Shown here: positions 1 to 7,981 of the stretch, one piece after another
Position numbering within the stretch: the stretch's first letter is position 1
Layout: each line of letters starts with the position of its first letter
From: Paraburkholderia sp. BL23I1N1
GTDB lineage: Bacteria > Pseudomonadota > Gammaproteobacteria > Burkholderiales > Burkholderiaceae
Reading direction: 5' to 3'
Assembly: GCF_003610295.1 (NCBI RefSeq)
Contig: NZ_RAPV01000002.1
Coordinates: 930,001 to 994,000, forward strand
DNA length: 64,000 bases
Notes under the pieces: generated by a model
The model's database searches: none
What the model was told of the DNA's origin: nothing
Seen by the model: only the letters and a program-made list of their open reading frames with translations
Translations under genes and position numbers: made by a program

Positions 1-647
1 TGCACCGAAAAGCGAGCGGCAATCGTGTTGAGCAGGCGCAGCAATGCCGCAGAACCATGCGCAGTGAAGCCTCTCGTCGCGATTTCGGATGAAGCGTTCG
101 ATACGGCCTGCGCCAGCGCGCCGCGCATGATGAAGTAGCCGAAGTCGGCGTCGTCGTCGGCTTTCGAGGTGCCCCCCATGCCGAGCACCGTCAGACATTG
201 CAACTGCGTGTCGATCGACGTCAGATCCTCGCCCTCGCTGCGCGCGATGTCGCAGATCGAGCGAAACATGAGCGTGGTCGTGAGCGGCAACTCGACGGGC
301 AGCGCGAACAAACCGAATGCGCCGCCGGCCGCGCCGGTGGTAGCCACGGCGAACTTGTGCAGCAGGTTGCTCGGCTTGTCGGGCACGATCAGGGGCGAGG
401 CGCCGCTCTGCCGCCCAAGCGTGCGGAGGGCGATCGAGAGGCACTTGCGCAACGCCAGTTCCGTCGCGTCCGTGACCTTTTCGTTAGCAAAAGCCGGCAT
501 GCGCGAGAGCAGCTTTTCGAGCGGCGAGCCGACGATGCTGGCGAGTTTCATCGCCAGCGCGGGGCTCTCGAGTTCGTGTTTCGCGCGCCGCAGGGCGCTC
601 AGATCGTTGTCCGATAGCGATTGTGCAGCGAGCGAACTCGGCTCCAT
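1..647 (-). CDS. EcsC-family protein, C-terminus beyond window edge
   Basis: This reading frame is open from the ATG at 647 down to base 1, so about 215 residues are visible and the end is missing. A GGAGG ribosome site lies a few bases upstream of the ATG. The segment FGLFALPVELPLTTTLMFRS (about residues 115-134) is typical of EcsC-domain proteins: a hydrophobic, proline-rich helix followed by a conserved TT-x-M-x-R stretch, then DIARSEGED. The family is named for Bacillus EcsC, but its biochemical role is not established. It is divergent from the DHA2 exporter gene, with about 140 bp between the two starts. The family call is from motif recognition only. Confidence 0.75.
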   Translation of the reverse strand, partial: MEPSSLAAQSLSDNDLSALRRAKHELESPALAMKLASIVGSPLEKLLSRMPAFANEKVTDATELALRKCLSIALRTLGRQSGASPLIVPDKPSNLLHKFAVATTGAAGGAFGLFALPVELPLTTTLMFRSICDIARSEGEDLTSIDTQLQCLTVLGMGGTSKADDDADFGYFIMRGALAQAVSNASSEIATRGFTAHGSAALLRLLNTIAARFSV

Positions 648-740
648 GTGCCTCCCTGGCGTCATGTGTTGTCCATTCTTCAGTTGATTGCCGGGGCAGT
701 GAGCCGCGCCGGCGGGCTCCAGCTTAGAGCGTGACCCCGT

Positions 741-771
741 GGTATGATTCCCCCATTGTTTGACGAGTCAA
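741..771 (+). promoter_or_regulatory. Putative -10 box and MarR operator for the exporter-marR operon
   Basis: TATGAT at 741-746 matches five of six consensus -10 bases. It is followed at 760-771 by the perfect inverted repeat TTGAC-GA-GTCAA, which would lie just past the transcription start. Both precede the preferred exporter start at 789. A palindrome placed there fits repression by the MarR protein encoded downstream. No convincing -35 box is seen. Confidence 0.4.
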
Positions 772-788
772 CTGTTGCGCTATCAAAA

Positions 789-2384
789 ATGGCTGTCCAT
801 ACCGCGGCCCACCATTCGAGTGGGCAAGTTTTGCCTTTCCGTGAGTCGCTGCTGGCGATGCTCGGCATTTCCTTCGTCACGATGCTGGTCGCGCTCGACC
901 AGACGGTGGTCGGCACCGCCTTGCCCACTATCGTCGCGGAGCTTAAGGGATTCGAGCTTTACGCGTGGGTCGCCACGTCATATCTGCTGACCTCGGTGAT
1001 TACCGTACCGATCTTTGGCCGACTCGGCGACTATTACGGGCGCAAGCCGTTCGTCATCGCGTCCATCGTCGTGTTCACGGGGGCTTCGGTGCTGTGCGGC
1101 GCTGCCAACAACATGCTGTTCCTCGTGCTCGCACGCGGCTTGCAGGGCATCGGCGGCGGCATGCTGGTCGGCACCGCCTTCGCGTGCATTCCCGATCTCT
1201 TCCCCGACTCGGTCGTGCGGCTGCGCTGGCAGGTGCTAATGAGTTCGGCGTTCGGCATTGCGAACGCGGTGGGGCCGTCGCTAGGTGGCTTTCTCACGCA
1301 GTATTACGGCTGGCGCTCGGTGTTCTACGTGAATCTGCCAGTGGGCTTGCTGTCGCTGTTTTTCGTCTGGCGCTTCCTGCCGCATCTGCGGCATGTCGAG
1401 CACAAGAGCAAGATGCGGCTCGATTGGCCGGGTGCGCTACTGATCGCGGTGGCGCTCGGTTCGCTGCAATTGTTTGTCGAGTTGCTACCAAAACACGGCG
1501 TGACGTTGGGCGCCTTCGCGCTGCTCGCGCTGAGCGTCGCCTCGGCATACGCGTTGTGGCAGTGGGAAAAGCGTTGCCCGACGGCGATTCTGCCGGTGGA
1601 TATGTTCCGCAATCGCAGTCTGGCGGCGCTCTTCACGCTCGCCGTGCTGGGCGGCTTCACGATGTTCTCGTTGCTGTTCTACGCGCCGTTGCTCTTTCAG
1701 GGCGGTTTCGGGATGTCGCCGAAAGAAGCGGGGCTCGTCATTACGCCGCTCGTCGTGTTCATCACGATTGGCAGTATTGCCAACGGCCGTATCGTCTCGC
1801 GTGTGCGCAATCCGAATCTGATGCTGTACGTCGGCTTCGCGCTGCTGGCGCTGTCGTGCCTGGGTGTGGTGATCGCGACGCGCTCCATGCCGCAATGGCT
1901 ATTGATGTCGTTCATGGTGGCCGGCGGACTCGGTCTCGGCTTCGTGATGCCCAATCTGACGATCTTCGCGCAGCAGACAGCCGGCCGCGAACACCTCGGT
2001 ATCGCTACCGCGCTGCTGCAGTCGCTGCGGATGATCGGCGGGATGATCGGCACGGCGCTGACCGGCACGTTGATTAGCCATATGTACGCGAGCGGCGTGC
2101 GCAGCGCGCTGGACAACGATCACGCTTCGCAATGGTTCGCCGATCTCGGCGACCCGCAAATTCTGATCAATCGCGACGCGCAAACCACCTTGCTTGGGCA
2201 GTTGACGCAGGCGGGCCACAACGGCGCGATGTTGCTCGAGAGTGCGCGCGAGGCGCTCGTCGCGGCGATTCATCTGGGTCTCGCGCTGGCGGCGATCATC
2301 GCCGTGGTGTCCGTGTGGCAAAGCCGCCGTGTGCCGCCGATCAAGCTCCAGCGCAAGCTCGAGCCGGTGATTCACGCAGATTGA
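789..2384 (+). CDS. MFS multidrug exporter, DHA2 (EmrB/QacA) family
   Basis: Predicted proton-driven drug efflux permease of the inner membrane, 531 aa from this start. It has the DHA2 signature LDQTVVGTALPTI in the first transmembrane helix, the cytoplasmic loop motif GRLGDYYGRKP after helix 2, and GPSLGGFL in the motif C region. About 14 hydrophobic segments are present, as expected for the 14-TMS subfamily. An in-frame ATG at 744 exists but overlaps the probable -10 box, so 789 is preferred. The marR gene starts 32 bp after the stop, which points to one autoregulated transcript. The substrate cannot be read from the sequence. Confidence 0.9.
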   Translation: MAVHTAAHHSSGQVLPFRESLLAMLGISFVTMLVALDQTVVGTALPTIVAELKGFELYAWVATSYLLTSVITVPIFGRLGDYYGRKPFVIASIVVFTGASVLCGAANNMLFLVLARGLQGIGGGMLVGTAFACIPDLFPDSVVRLRWQVLMSSAFGIANAVGPSLGGFLTQYYGWRSVFYVNLPVGLLSLFFVWRFLPHLRHVEHKSKMRLDWPGALLIAVALGSLQLFVELLPKHGVTLGAFALLALSVASAYALWQWEKRCPTAILPVDMFRNRSLAALFTLAVLGGFTMFSLLFYAPLLFQGGFGMSPKEAGLVITPLVVFITIGSIANGRIVSRVRNPNLMLYVGFALLALSCLGVVIATRSMPQWLLMSFMVAGGLGLGFVMPNLTIFAQQTAGREHLGIATALLQSLRMIGGMIGTALTGTLISHMYASGVRSALDNDHASQWFADLGDPQILINRDAQTTLLGQLTQAGHNGAMLLESAREALVAAIHLGLALAAIIAVVSVWQSRRVPPIKLQRKLEPVIHAD

Positions 2385-2416
2385 TTTTTTTAGCCTTACC
2401 GTTTTACTGACAGATC

Positions 2417-2914
2417 ATGGAAGAACAGGACCGCGTCGCCGTCATGCAGCAATTCGGCCGCACTTATCGGGCGTTCATGTCGGCGTTCGAGTCCCAGGTC
2501 GGCCATCCGTTGCCGCGCTGGCGCATTCTGCTCGCGCTGCATGAGCAGGCCGGCGAGTCGTCGCAGAAGCGGCTGGTCGAGCGCTTGCGCGTCGATCCGG
2601 GCGCGCTCACGCGGCAGTTGAAAACGCTCGAGGGTTTGGGCTGGATTGCTCGCAGCATGGATACGCGCGATAACCGCGTGACCAATGTGCGGTTGACCGA
2701 AACGGGGCAGTCGGCGATCGAAGCCAGCTTGCCTGCCCGCAACGCTTTTTTGCACGATACGATAGCGGCATTGCCCGACGATGCGCTGAACGCGCTGTCG
2801 GGGGCGTTGAAGTTGCTAGAAGTGCGGATCGGCGAAGTGGCGGCGACGGCTAACCCGGCAGGCGCGGATTCCGCCGCTTCTGCGCAAGCTCCCGAAACGG
2901 CCACGGCACGTTAA
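2417..2914 (+). CDS. MarR-family transcriptional regulator
   Basis: A 165-aa winged-helix regulator. The recognition region reads QKRLVERLRVDPGALTRQLK (about residues 52-71), followed by the wing MDTRDNRVTNVRLTETG. Helical dimerisation segments lie at both ends, and the last 20 or so residues are Ala/Pro-rich and probably disordered. The gene sits 32 bp behind a DHA2 exporter, an arrangement usual for a local, ligand-responsive repressor of that exporter. The likely operator is the TTGAC-GA-GTCAA palindrome upstream of the exporter. Ligand unknown. Confidence 0.9.
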   Translation: MEEQDRVAVMQQFGRTYRAFMSAFESQVGHPLPRWRILLALHEQAGESSQKRLVERLRVDPGALTRQLKTLEGLGWIARSMDTRDNRVTNVRLTETGQSAIEASLPARNAFLHDTIAALPDDALNALSGALKLLEVRIGEVAATANPAGADSAASAQAPETATAR

Positions 2915-3023
2915 ACCCTGCAGACGGAAGAGCTGCCGATTCAGCGCCGCAGCCGCGGTGAACGACACGACCTGAACCGAGGTCACGAAGGGCGTGAACG
3001 TCATGAGCGCCACGAACATCCCG

Positions 3024-3057
3024 AACGGCGCGCCACTTCACCGTGAAGCGCGCCGTT
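3024..3057. terminator. Bidirectional hairpin between marR and the D-amino acid lyase gene
   Basis: Perfect outer stem AACGGCGCGC / GCGCGCCGTT enclosing a nested TTCAC-C-GTGAA stem. It lies between two convergent genes, so it can serve both. Only a short T-run follows on the plus strand. Confidence 0.6.
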
Positions 3058-3067
3058 TGCATCAGGA

Positions 3068-4345
3068 TCAGAAGAACGTTTCGATCACTTCAGTCACGCG
3101 ATACGACGGATCGAGCACCAGCACCTGACGCCACTTGTCGAAAGTAAGGCAGGGGTGCGAGATGTCGAACGCAATCATGTCGCCCACTTTCAAATCGGCA
3201 CCCGCGGGAATCCGCAAATACGCGTGCTGATCCATCAAGCCGAAAATCTCCCAGCCTTCGCTCGCCGCGATATCGCGCGGTGCCTCCGTGCCCGGACGAT
3301 AGTGGCGCGCCGGTTCCGGCATGCCCGCGTCGAAAGCGGAATCGCGTTTGCCGAGACCGATGATCGCGCGATCCGGTTCCGGGATCGACTGCACGTACGC
3401 CCATAGTTGCAGCGCCGGCAAGAGTCCTTCGCCCATTTTCTTTGCGACCGGATTGCGCGCGAAGATGTCAGTTTGCGCCTTACGGTAGACGCCGACGTCA
3501 TGTGACAGATAGCAGCCGGGCCGCAGCACGACTTCGACCTTGCCGGTTTCCGATGCCTTCACGAATTCTTCCGCGACCACGTCGTACCAGGCCGAGCCGG
3601 CGCCTGACAGAACGGCCGGCGTGCGGGCAAAACGTCCTTCCTCGACCAGCGCGCGCGTCACGGCGACGGCGCTCTGCAGGAACTCGCGCACCTCGTGTTC
3701 TTCTTTCAGCACGCCTTCATATAACTCGACGCCCGCCAGCTTCAACACGTCCGGATAGCGTGCGATCGCTTCGAGCACCGCGTTGCGCTGCGCTTCGTCG
3801 CGCACGCCGGTGCGGCCGCCCGGCACGCCGAGCTCGAGCAATACTTGCAACGGCTTGCGTACCGACGTGAAAAACTGCCCCAATTGCTCGACGCCTTCGA
3901 CCGAATCCACGAGGCAGAAGAACTCGAAATCAGGGTCGCTCAGCAATTCGGCGACCATCATCATGTTGCGGCGGCCGACCAGCTGATTAGCCATCAGGAT
4001 TCGCGAAACGCCGCCGTGATACGCCGCGCGCACCTGATGCGCGGTGGCGAGCGTGATACCCCATGCGCCGGTTTCGAGCTGACGGCGAAACAGCTGCGGC
4101 GCCATGGTGGTTTTGCCGTGCGGCGCGAGCTTGACACCGTATTCTGCGACGAACGCCTGCATCCACTTCAGGTTGTGTTCCACACGATCCGCGTACAGCA
4201 CGGCGGCGGGGAGGCTCACGTCTTCGTTCAGCAGATTCCACTCGAGGCGCGCGGCATCCGTGAGTTGGATACTGGTGCCCGGAACCATGCCCAAGCCCTT
4301 GCTATAAGGATCAATCGTTGCGCCCTGATAGTTTGTAACTTTCAT
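3068..4345 (-). CDS. PLP- and zinc-dependent D-amino acid lyase/deaminase (D-threonine aldolase / D-serine dehydratase family)
   Basis: A 425-aa alanine-racemase-fold protein. Lys78 in APHGKTTMAP is the expected PLP-binding lysine. The C-terminal SHPCLTFDKW supplies a His-x-Cys pair like the zinc ligands of eukaryotic-type D-serine dehydratase. It should therefore split or deaminate a D-hydroxy amino acid, although proteins of this group are often annotated only as amino acid deaminase. The start at 4345 (MKVTNYQ) is preferred; an upstream in-frame ATG at 4381 would add 12 residues without an obvious ribosome site. It is divergent from an RpiR regulator and next to N-acyl-D-amino-acid deacylase and RidA genes, supporting a role in D-amino acid catabolism. 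Exact substrate unknown. Confidence 0.8.
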   Translation of the reverse strand: MKVTNYQGATIDPYSKGLGMVPGTSIQLTDAARLEWNLLNEDVSLPAAVLYADRVEHNLKWMQAFVAEYGVKLAPHGKTTMAPQLFRRQLETGAWGITLATAHQVRAAYHGGVSRILMANQLVGRRNMMMVAELLSDPDFEFFCLVDSVEGVEQLGQFFTSVRKPLQVLLELGVPGGRTGVRDEAQRNAVLEAIARYPDVLKLAGVELYEGVLKEEHEVREFLQSAVAVTRALVEEGRFARTPAVLSGAGSAWYDVVAEEFVKASETGKVEVVLRPGCYLSHDVGVYRKAQTDIFARNPVAKKMGEGLLPALQLWAYVQSIPEPDRAIIGLGKRDSAFDAGMPEPARHYRPGTEAPRDIAASEGWEIFGLMDQHAYLRIPAGADLKVGDMIAFDISHPCLTFDKWRQVLVLDPSYRVTEVIETFF

Positions 4346-4491
4346 GTCGCCCTGCTCCATCGTCCAGTTAAATTGAATCAAAGTTGACTTTACTATGTTA
4401 CCGAAAGTACGATGCCTGAAGAAATGTTATTTAGTACCACGGCTTGCCGGAGGCTGTTTGTAAGCCTTTCCGGGGCACCCCACAGCCTGCA

Positions 4492-5382
4492 ATGAACTCA
4501 ACCGCCGAACCGCTAGCTTTCGACATCGTCGCGCGCATCGCCGAATGCGCGCCGGAACTGCGTTCGGCCGAACGGAAGGTCGCCGCGCTGATTCTCGACG
4601 ATCTGACCGGTGCGTCGCGTGCCAGTATTGGCGCGCTGGCCCAGCAGGCCGAGGTGAGCGTCGCGACCGTGACGCGCTTTGCGAAGGCGGTGGGTTGCCG
4701 CGACGTGCGGGAGTTGAAACTGCGGCTCGCGCAGGCCGCGGCGGTCGGTCAGCGCTTCCTGCAAACGGGCGGACCCGCCGATGCGCCCGAGCCCATCGCC
4801 ACCCGCGTATTCGACGAACTGCAAACCGCGCTTGCGCATAACCATCAACTGCTTCGCCAGGCGCCTTTAGCCGGTGCCGCAGCCGCATTGCGCGCTGCGC
4901 GAATGATCTATGTCTTCGGCATGGGTGGCGGTTCGACTGCATTGGCTGACGAAATGCGGTTCAGGCTCGTGCGTCTGGGCCGGCCCGTCGCGACGTATCA
5001 GGACGGCTTGTTGCAGCGCATGGTGGCGAGCACCGTATCGCGCGAGTGTGTCGTGATCGTGTTGTCCACCACCGGGCGCGTGCCCGAGATGGTCGAGAAC
5101 TGCAAGATTGCGCGCAGCTACGGCGCGACCGTGATCGCGCTGACCGCGCCGGCTTCGCCTCTGGCCAAACTGGCCGACTGGGTGATTCCGATTGTCGCCT
5201 TCGAAACCGATTTCATTTACAAGCCGTCGTCGTCCCGTTACGCGATGATGATGGCGCTCGATGTGCTCGTCACCGAACTTGCCGTCAGTCAGGGTGACGA
5301 GAGCCGCGAATTGCTGCGCCGCATGAAGCACGCGCTCGACGCGCACCGCGGCGGCGGCGATCGACAACCGTTAGGAGACTGA
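4492..5382 (+). CDS. RpiR/MurR-family transcriptional regulator
   Basis: A 296-aa regulator with an N-terminal HTH_6 domain (ASIGALAQQAEVSVATVTRF, about residues 41-60) and a C-terminal SIS domain (about 125-265; IYVFGMGGGSTALADEMRFR and VIVLSTTGRVPEMVENC). SIS domains bind phosphosugars or related ligands. It is divergent from the D-amino acid lyase gene and ends only 3 bp before the N-acyl-D-amino-acid deacylase gene, so it probably controls this local pathway. The intergenic region holds an imperfect ACTTT...AAAGT repeat near 4388-4409 that could be an operator. ATG 4492 is the start that begins at the family's usual N-terminus. Confidence 0.88.
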   Translation: MNSTAEPLAFDIVARIAECAPELRSAERKVAALILDDLTGASRASIGALAQQAEVSVATVTRFAKAVGCRDVRELKLRLAQAAAVGQRFLQTGGPADAPEPIATRVFDELQTALAHNHQLLRQAPLAGAAAALRAARMIYVFGMGGGSTALADEMRFRLVRLGRPVATYQDGLLQRMVASTVSRECVVIVLSTTGRVPEMVENCKIARSYGATVIALTAPASPLAKLADWVIPIVAFETDFIYKPSSSRYAMMMALDVLVTELAVSQGDESRELLRRMKHALDAHRGGGDRQPLGD

Positions 5383-5385
5383 TCC

Positions 5386-6867
5386 ATGCATTCGCATCCC
5401 GAAGCCGCCGATACGCTGATCGTCGGCGCGCAACTTTACGACGGCACGGGCGCGCCGCCGGTCGAGCGCGACGTCGCGATCCGTGACGGCCGCATCGTTG
5501 CAATCGGCAATCTGTCGAACTGGCTCGCCGAAGAGGTGATCGAGGCCAATGGCCGCGCACTGGCGCCAGGCTTCATCGACGTTCACACGCATGACGACAC
5601 GCACGTGATCCAGTCGCCGCAAATGCTGCCGAAGATCACGCAGGGCGTGACGACGGTGATCGTCGGCAATTGCGGGATCAGCGCGTCGCCGGTTTCGTTG
5701 AAGGGCGATCCGCCCGATCCGATGAACCTGCTTGGCGAGCGCGACGCGTTCCAGTACCCGACTTTCGCTGCGTACGTCGAAGCGGTGAACGCGGCGCGTC
5801 CCGCGGTGAATGTCGGCGCGCTGATCGGGCACACGGCGTTGCGCAGCAATCAGATGGACCGGCTCGATCGTGCGGCGACGGCCGAGGAAATCGACGGAAT
5901 GCGCGCGCAACTTGAAGAGGCGTTGTCGAACGGGGCGTTGGGCCTGAGTTCTGGACTCGCGTACGGTTCCGCCTTTTCCGCGCCCACCGAAGAAGTGATG
6001 GCGCTGGCCGAGCCGCTCGCGGCCGCCGGCGCGCTTTACACGACGCACATGCGCACCGAGTTCGACGCGATTCTCGACGCGATGGACGAAGCGTACCGGG
6101 TGGGCCGTCACGCGCATGTGCCGGTGGTGATTTCGCATCTGAAGTGCGCGGGGCCGTCGAACTGGGGGCGTAGCGAAGAGGTGCTGAAGTCGCTGGAAGG
6201 CGCGCGGCGGTTGCAGCCGATCGGTTGCGATTGCTATCCGTACAACCGCAGTTCGTCGACGCTCGATCTGAAGCAGGTGACGGGCGACATCGACATCACG
6301 ATTACGTGGTCGGAGCCGCATTCCGAGATGGCGGGCAAGCTGGTGAAGGATATTGCCGCTGAGTGGGGCGTCACGCAGCAGGAGGCGGGCAAGCGCTTGC
6401 AGCCGGCGGGCGCGGTGTATCACAACATGTCCGAGGAGGACGTGCGGCGGATTCTGTCGCATCCCGCCACGATGGTTGGTTCGGATGGTTTGCCGAATGA
6501 TCCGCTGCCGCACCCGCGGTTGTGGGGCGCGTTTCCGCGCGTGCTTGGCCACTACGCACGCGATGCGAAGTTGCTGCCGCTTGAAGAGGCGGTGCGCAAG
6601 ATGACCAGTTTGTCGGCGCACCGGTTTGGTTTGGCGCAGCGAGGCGAGGTGCATATCGGTTATCACGCGGATCTGGTGTTGTTCGATCCGGCCAGGGTTC
6701 GCGACGCGGCGACGTTCGAGAATCCGCAACAGGCGGCTGACGGCATCGACGCGGTGTGGGTGAACGGTGTGTTGACTTACCGCGATGGCGCCGTGACCGG
6801 CGAACGGGCAGGGCATTTTGTGGCGCGTGGCGCGGCGTCGAAGGGTGACGCGCACGGCGCGTTTTGA
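5386..6867 (+). CDS. N-acyl-D-amino-acid deacylase (D-aminoacylase), amidohydrolase superfamily
   Basis: A 493-aa cytoplasmic metal-dependent hydrolase releasing free D-amino acids from N-acylated forms. Visible landmarks are GFIDVHTHDDTHV (metal-binding His pair), IVGNCGIS (the cysteine that serves as metal ligand in D-aminoacylases), a downstream VISHLKC segment, and HPATMVGSDGLPND, which carries the catalytic Asp. The C-terminal VHIGYHADLVLFD is the usual small beta-sandwich closure. It begins 3 bp after the rpiR stop and is followed about 70 bp later by ridA. The released D-amino acid could be handled by the divergently encoded lyase. Confidence 0.9.
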   Translation: MHSHPEAADTLIVGAQLYDGTGAPPVERDVAIRDGRIVAIGNLSNWLAEEVIEANGRALAPGFIDVHTHDDTHVIQSPQMLPKITQGVTTVIVGNCGISASPVSLKGDPPDPMNLLGERDAFQYPTFAAYVEAVNAARPAVNVGALIGHTALRSNQMDRLDRAATAEEIDGMRAQLEEALSNGALGLSSGLAYGSAFSAPTEEVMALAEPLAAAGALYTTHMRTEFDAILDAMDEAYRVGRHAHVPVVISHLKCAGPSNWGRSEEVLKSLEGARRLQPIGCDCYPYNRSSSTLDLKQVTGDIDITITWSEPHSEMAGKLVKDIAAEWGVTQQEAGKRLQPAGAVYHNMSEEDVRRILSHPATMVGSDGLPNDPLPHPRLWGAFPRVLGHYARDAKLLPLEEAVRKMTSLSAHRFGLAQRGEVHIGYHADLVLFDPARVRDAATFENPQQAADGIDAVWVNGVLTYRDGAVTGERAGHFVARGAASKGDAHGAF

Positions 6868-6936
6868 TTTTGGTTTTCTGATTGACACGGCAGGCGTATG
6901 TGTTGGCGCGTGCCTGACTTTTTAAGGAGTTGGATG

Positions 6937-7323
6937 ATGAAGCGATATGGCGTTGAAGGCGGCAAGGGTACCGGTGGTCAACATATGCCCTTTGCTCGGG
7001 CGGTCGAAGCAGATGGCTGGTTGTTCGTTTCCGGGCAGACGCCGATGGAAAACGGTGAGGTGATCAACGGTGGCATCGTTGAGCAATCGCACAAGGCGAT
7101 TCAGAATGTTTTCGCTATCTTGAAGGAAGCGGGGTATGGGGCGGAGCATGTCGTTCGGTGCGGTGTGTGGCTCGACGATCCGCGGGATTTTGCTTCGTTC
7201 AATAAGGTGTTTCGGGAGTATTTTGGCGAGAATCCGCCGGCTCGGGCTTGTGTGGTTTCTTCGATGGTGATTGATTGTCGGGTTGAGGTTGATTGCGTTG
7301 CTTATAAGAAGCCTTCGGCCTAG
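6937..7323 (+). CDS. RidA family (YjgF/YER057c/UK114) enamine/imine deaminase
   Basis: A 128-aa trimeric RidA-type protein. SGQTPMENGEVINGG and the C-terminal NPPARACVVSSM, with the conserved arginine, are family hallmarks. RidA hydrolyses reactive enamine/imine intermediates made by PLP-dependent dehydratases. That fits a place beside a PLP D-amino acid lyase. AAGGAG at 6924-6929 is better spaced for the ATG at 6937 than for the adjacent ATG at 6934. Downstream sequence drops sharply in coding character and enters the repeat island. Confidence 0.88.
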   Translation: MKRYGVEGGKGTGGQHMPFARAVEADGWLFVSGQTPMENGEVINGGIVEQSHKAIQNVFAILKEAGYGAEHVVRCGVWLDDPRDFASFNKVFREYFGENPPARACVVSSMVIDCRVEVDCVAYKKPSA

Positions 7324-7398
7324 TTGATTTTTCTGTTTGCCGTGTAGGCAGTGATTGGGGTTTGGTTGTGCATGCGGCGCTTGTTGTCTTGTTGCCTG

Positions 7399-7480
7399 TG
7401 GTGTTGGCCTTTCCTTGTTTTTTTTGGTTTATTAGCGTTGCTGTGCGGGGCGGCACCTACTTTTCTTTGCCTGCGGTGTG
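7399..7480 (+). repeat. Left outer arm of a dispersed inverted-repeat element
   Basis: This stretch, from GGCCTTTCC through GGTTTATTAGCGTTG and GTGCGGGGCGGCAC to CTTTCTTTGCC-like sequence, recurs in inverse orientation at about 13460-13537. The copies differ by small indels. It has no coding frame. The IS3/intron composite interrupts the element right after 7480. Bases 7324-7398 hold nothing I recognise. Confidence 0.65.
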
Positions 7481-7743
7481 TGTCAAGCCAGTTGTCGGTG
7501 TGCCAAGAAGGAAAGCGACAGTACGTCGCTGTACATGCTGTATCCGTGATGAGGGCCGGCCCCTCGGTGTCGCCGATCAGGCGGTGATACCAAACCACCC
7601 AGAGCTGCACTCGTTAAGAGCGGGTGTGGTGAGCGTCTGTGGAAAAGGCGGGATGAATCCCGTCAGGTGTGCAGTAAGGAGGCGAACGAAAGTGAACCAT
7701 CGAAGAAGTGTCGATAATTGCAATGATGTCAAAACCGAGGACT

Positions 7744-7750
7744 CGACAAC
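7744..7750 (+). other. EBS1 of group II intron copy 1
   Basis: CGACAAC is the exact reverse complement of the seven exon bases immediately before the intron, 7491-7497. The mirror site in copy 2 is 12564-12570. This base pairing directs both splicing and DNA target choice in group II introns. Confidence 0.75.
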
Positions 7751-7981
7751 GCCTCGGGATCAGTCAAACGGCAACCTGAAGGTGGGTTTGACGGCATCCG
7801 GCATAGAGGTGGCGCGACCTTTCTGCAGGCGTGGATATGGAACTTGGGAACCTGTCGTCTCGATGTCAAGGGAGAAACTCAAGCGGAGAACCCGTGAGAG
7901 TGAGAGTACCGATGCGAGGCACAGGGGCGGAGTCATGCGTAGTAGCGTTGAAGGGGTTGTAATGACTTCCGGAGCGAAGGC

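Noticed and set aside
5371..6888. 505-codon open frame on the minus strand
   Set aside because: Antisense shadow of the D-aminoacylase gene, whose family motifs are clear.
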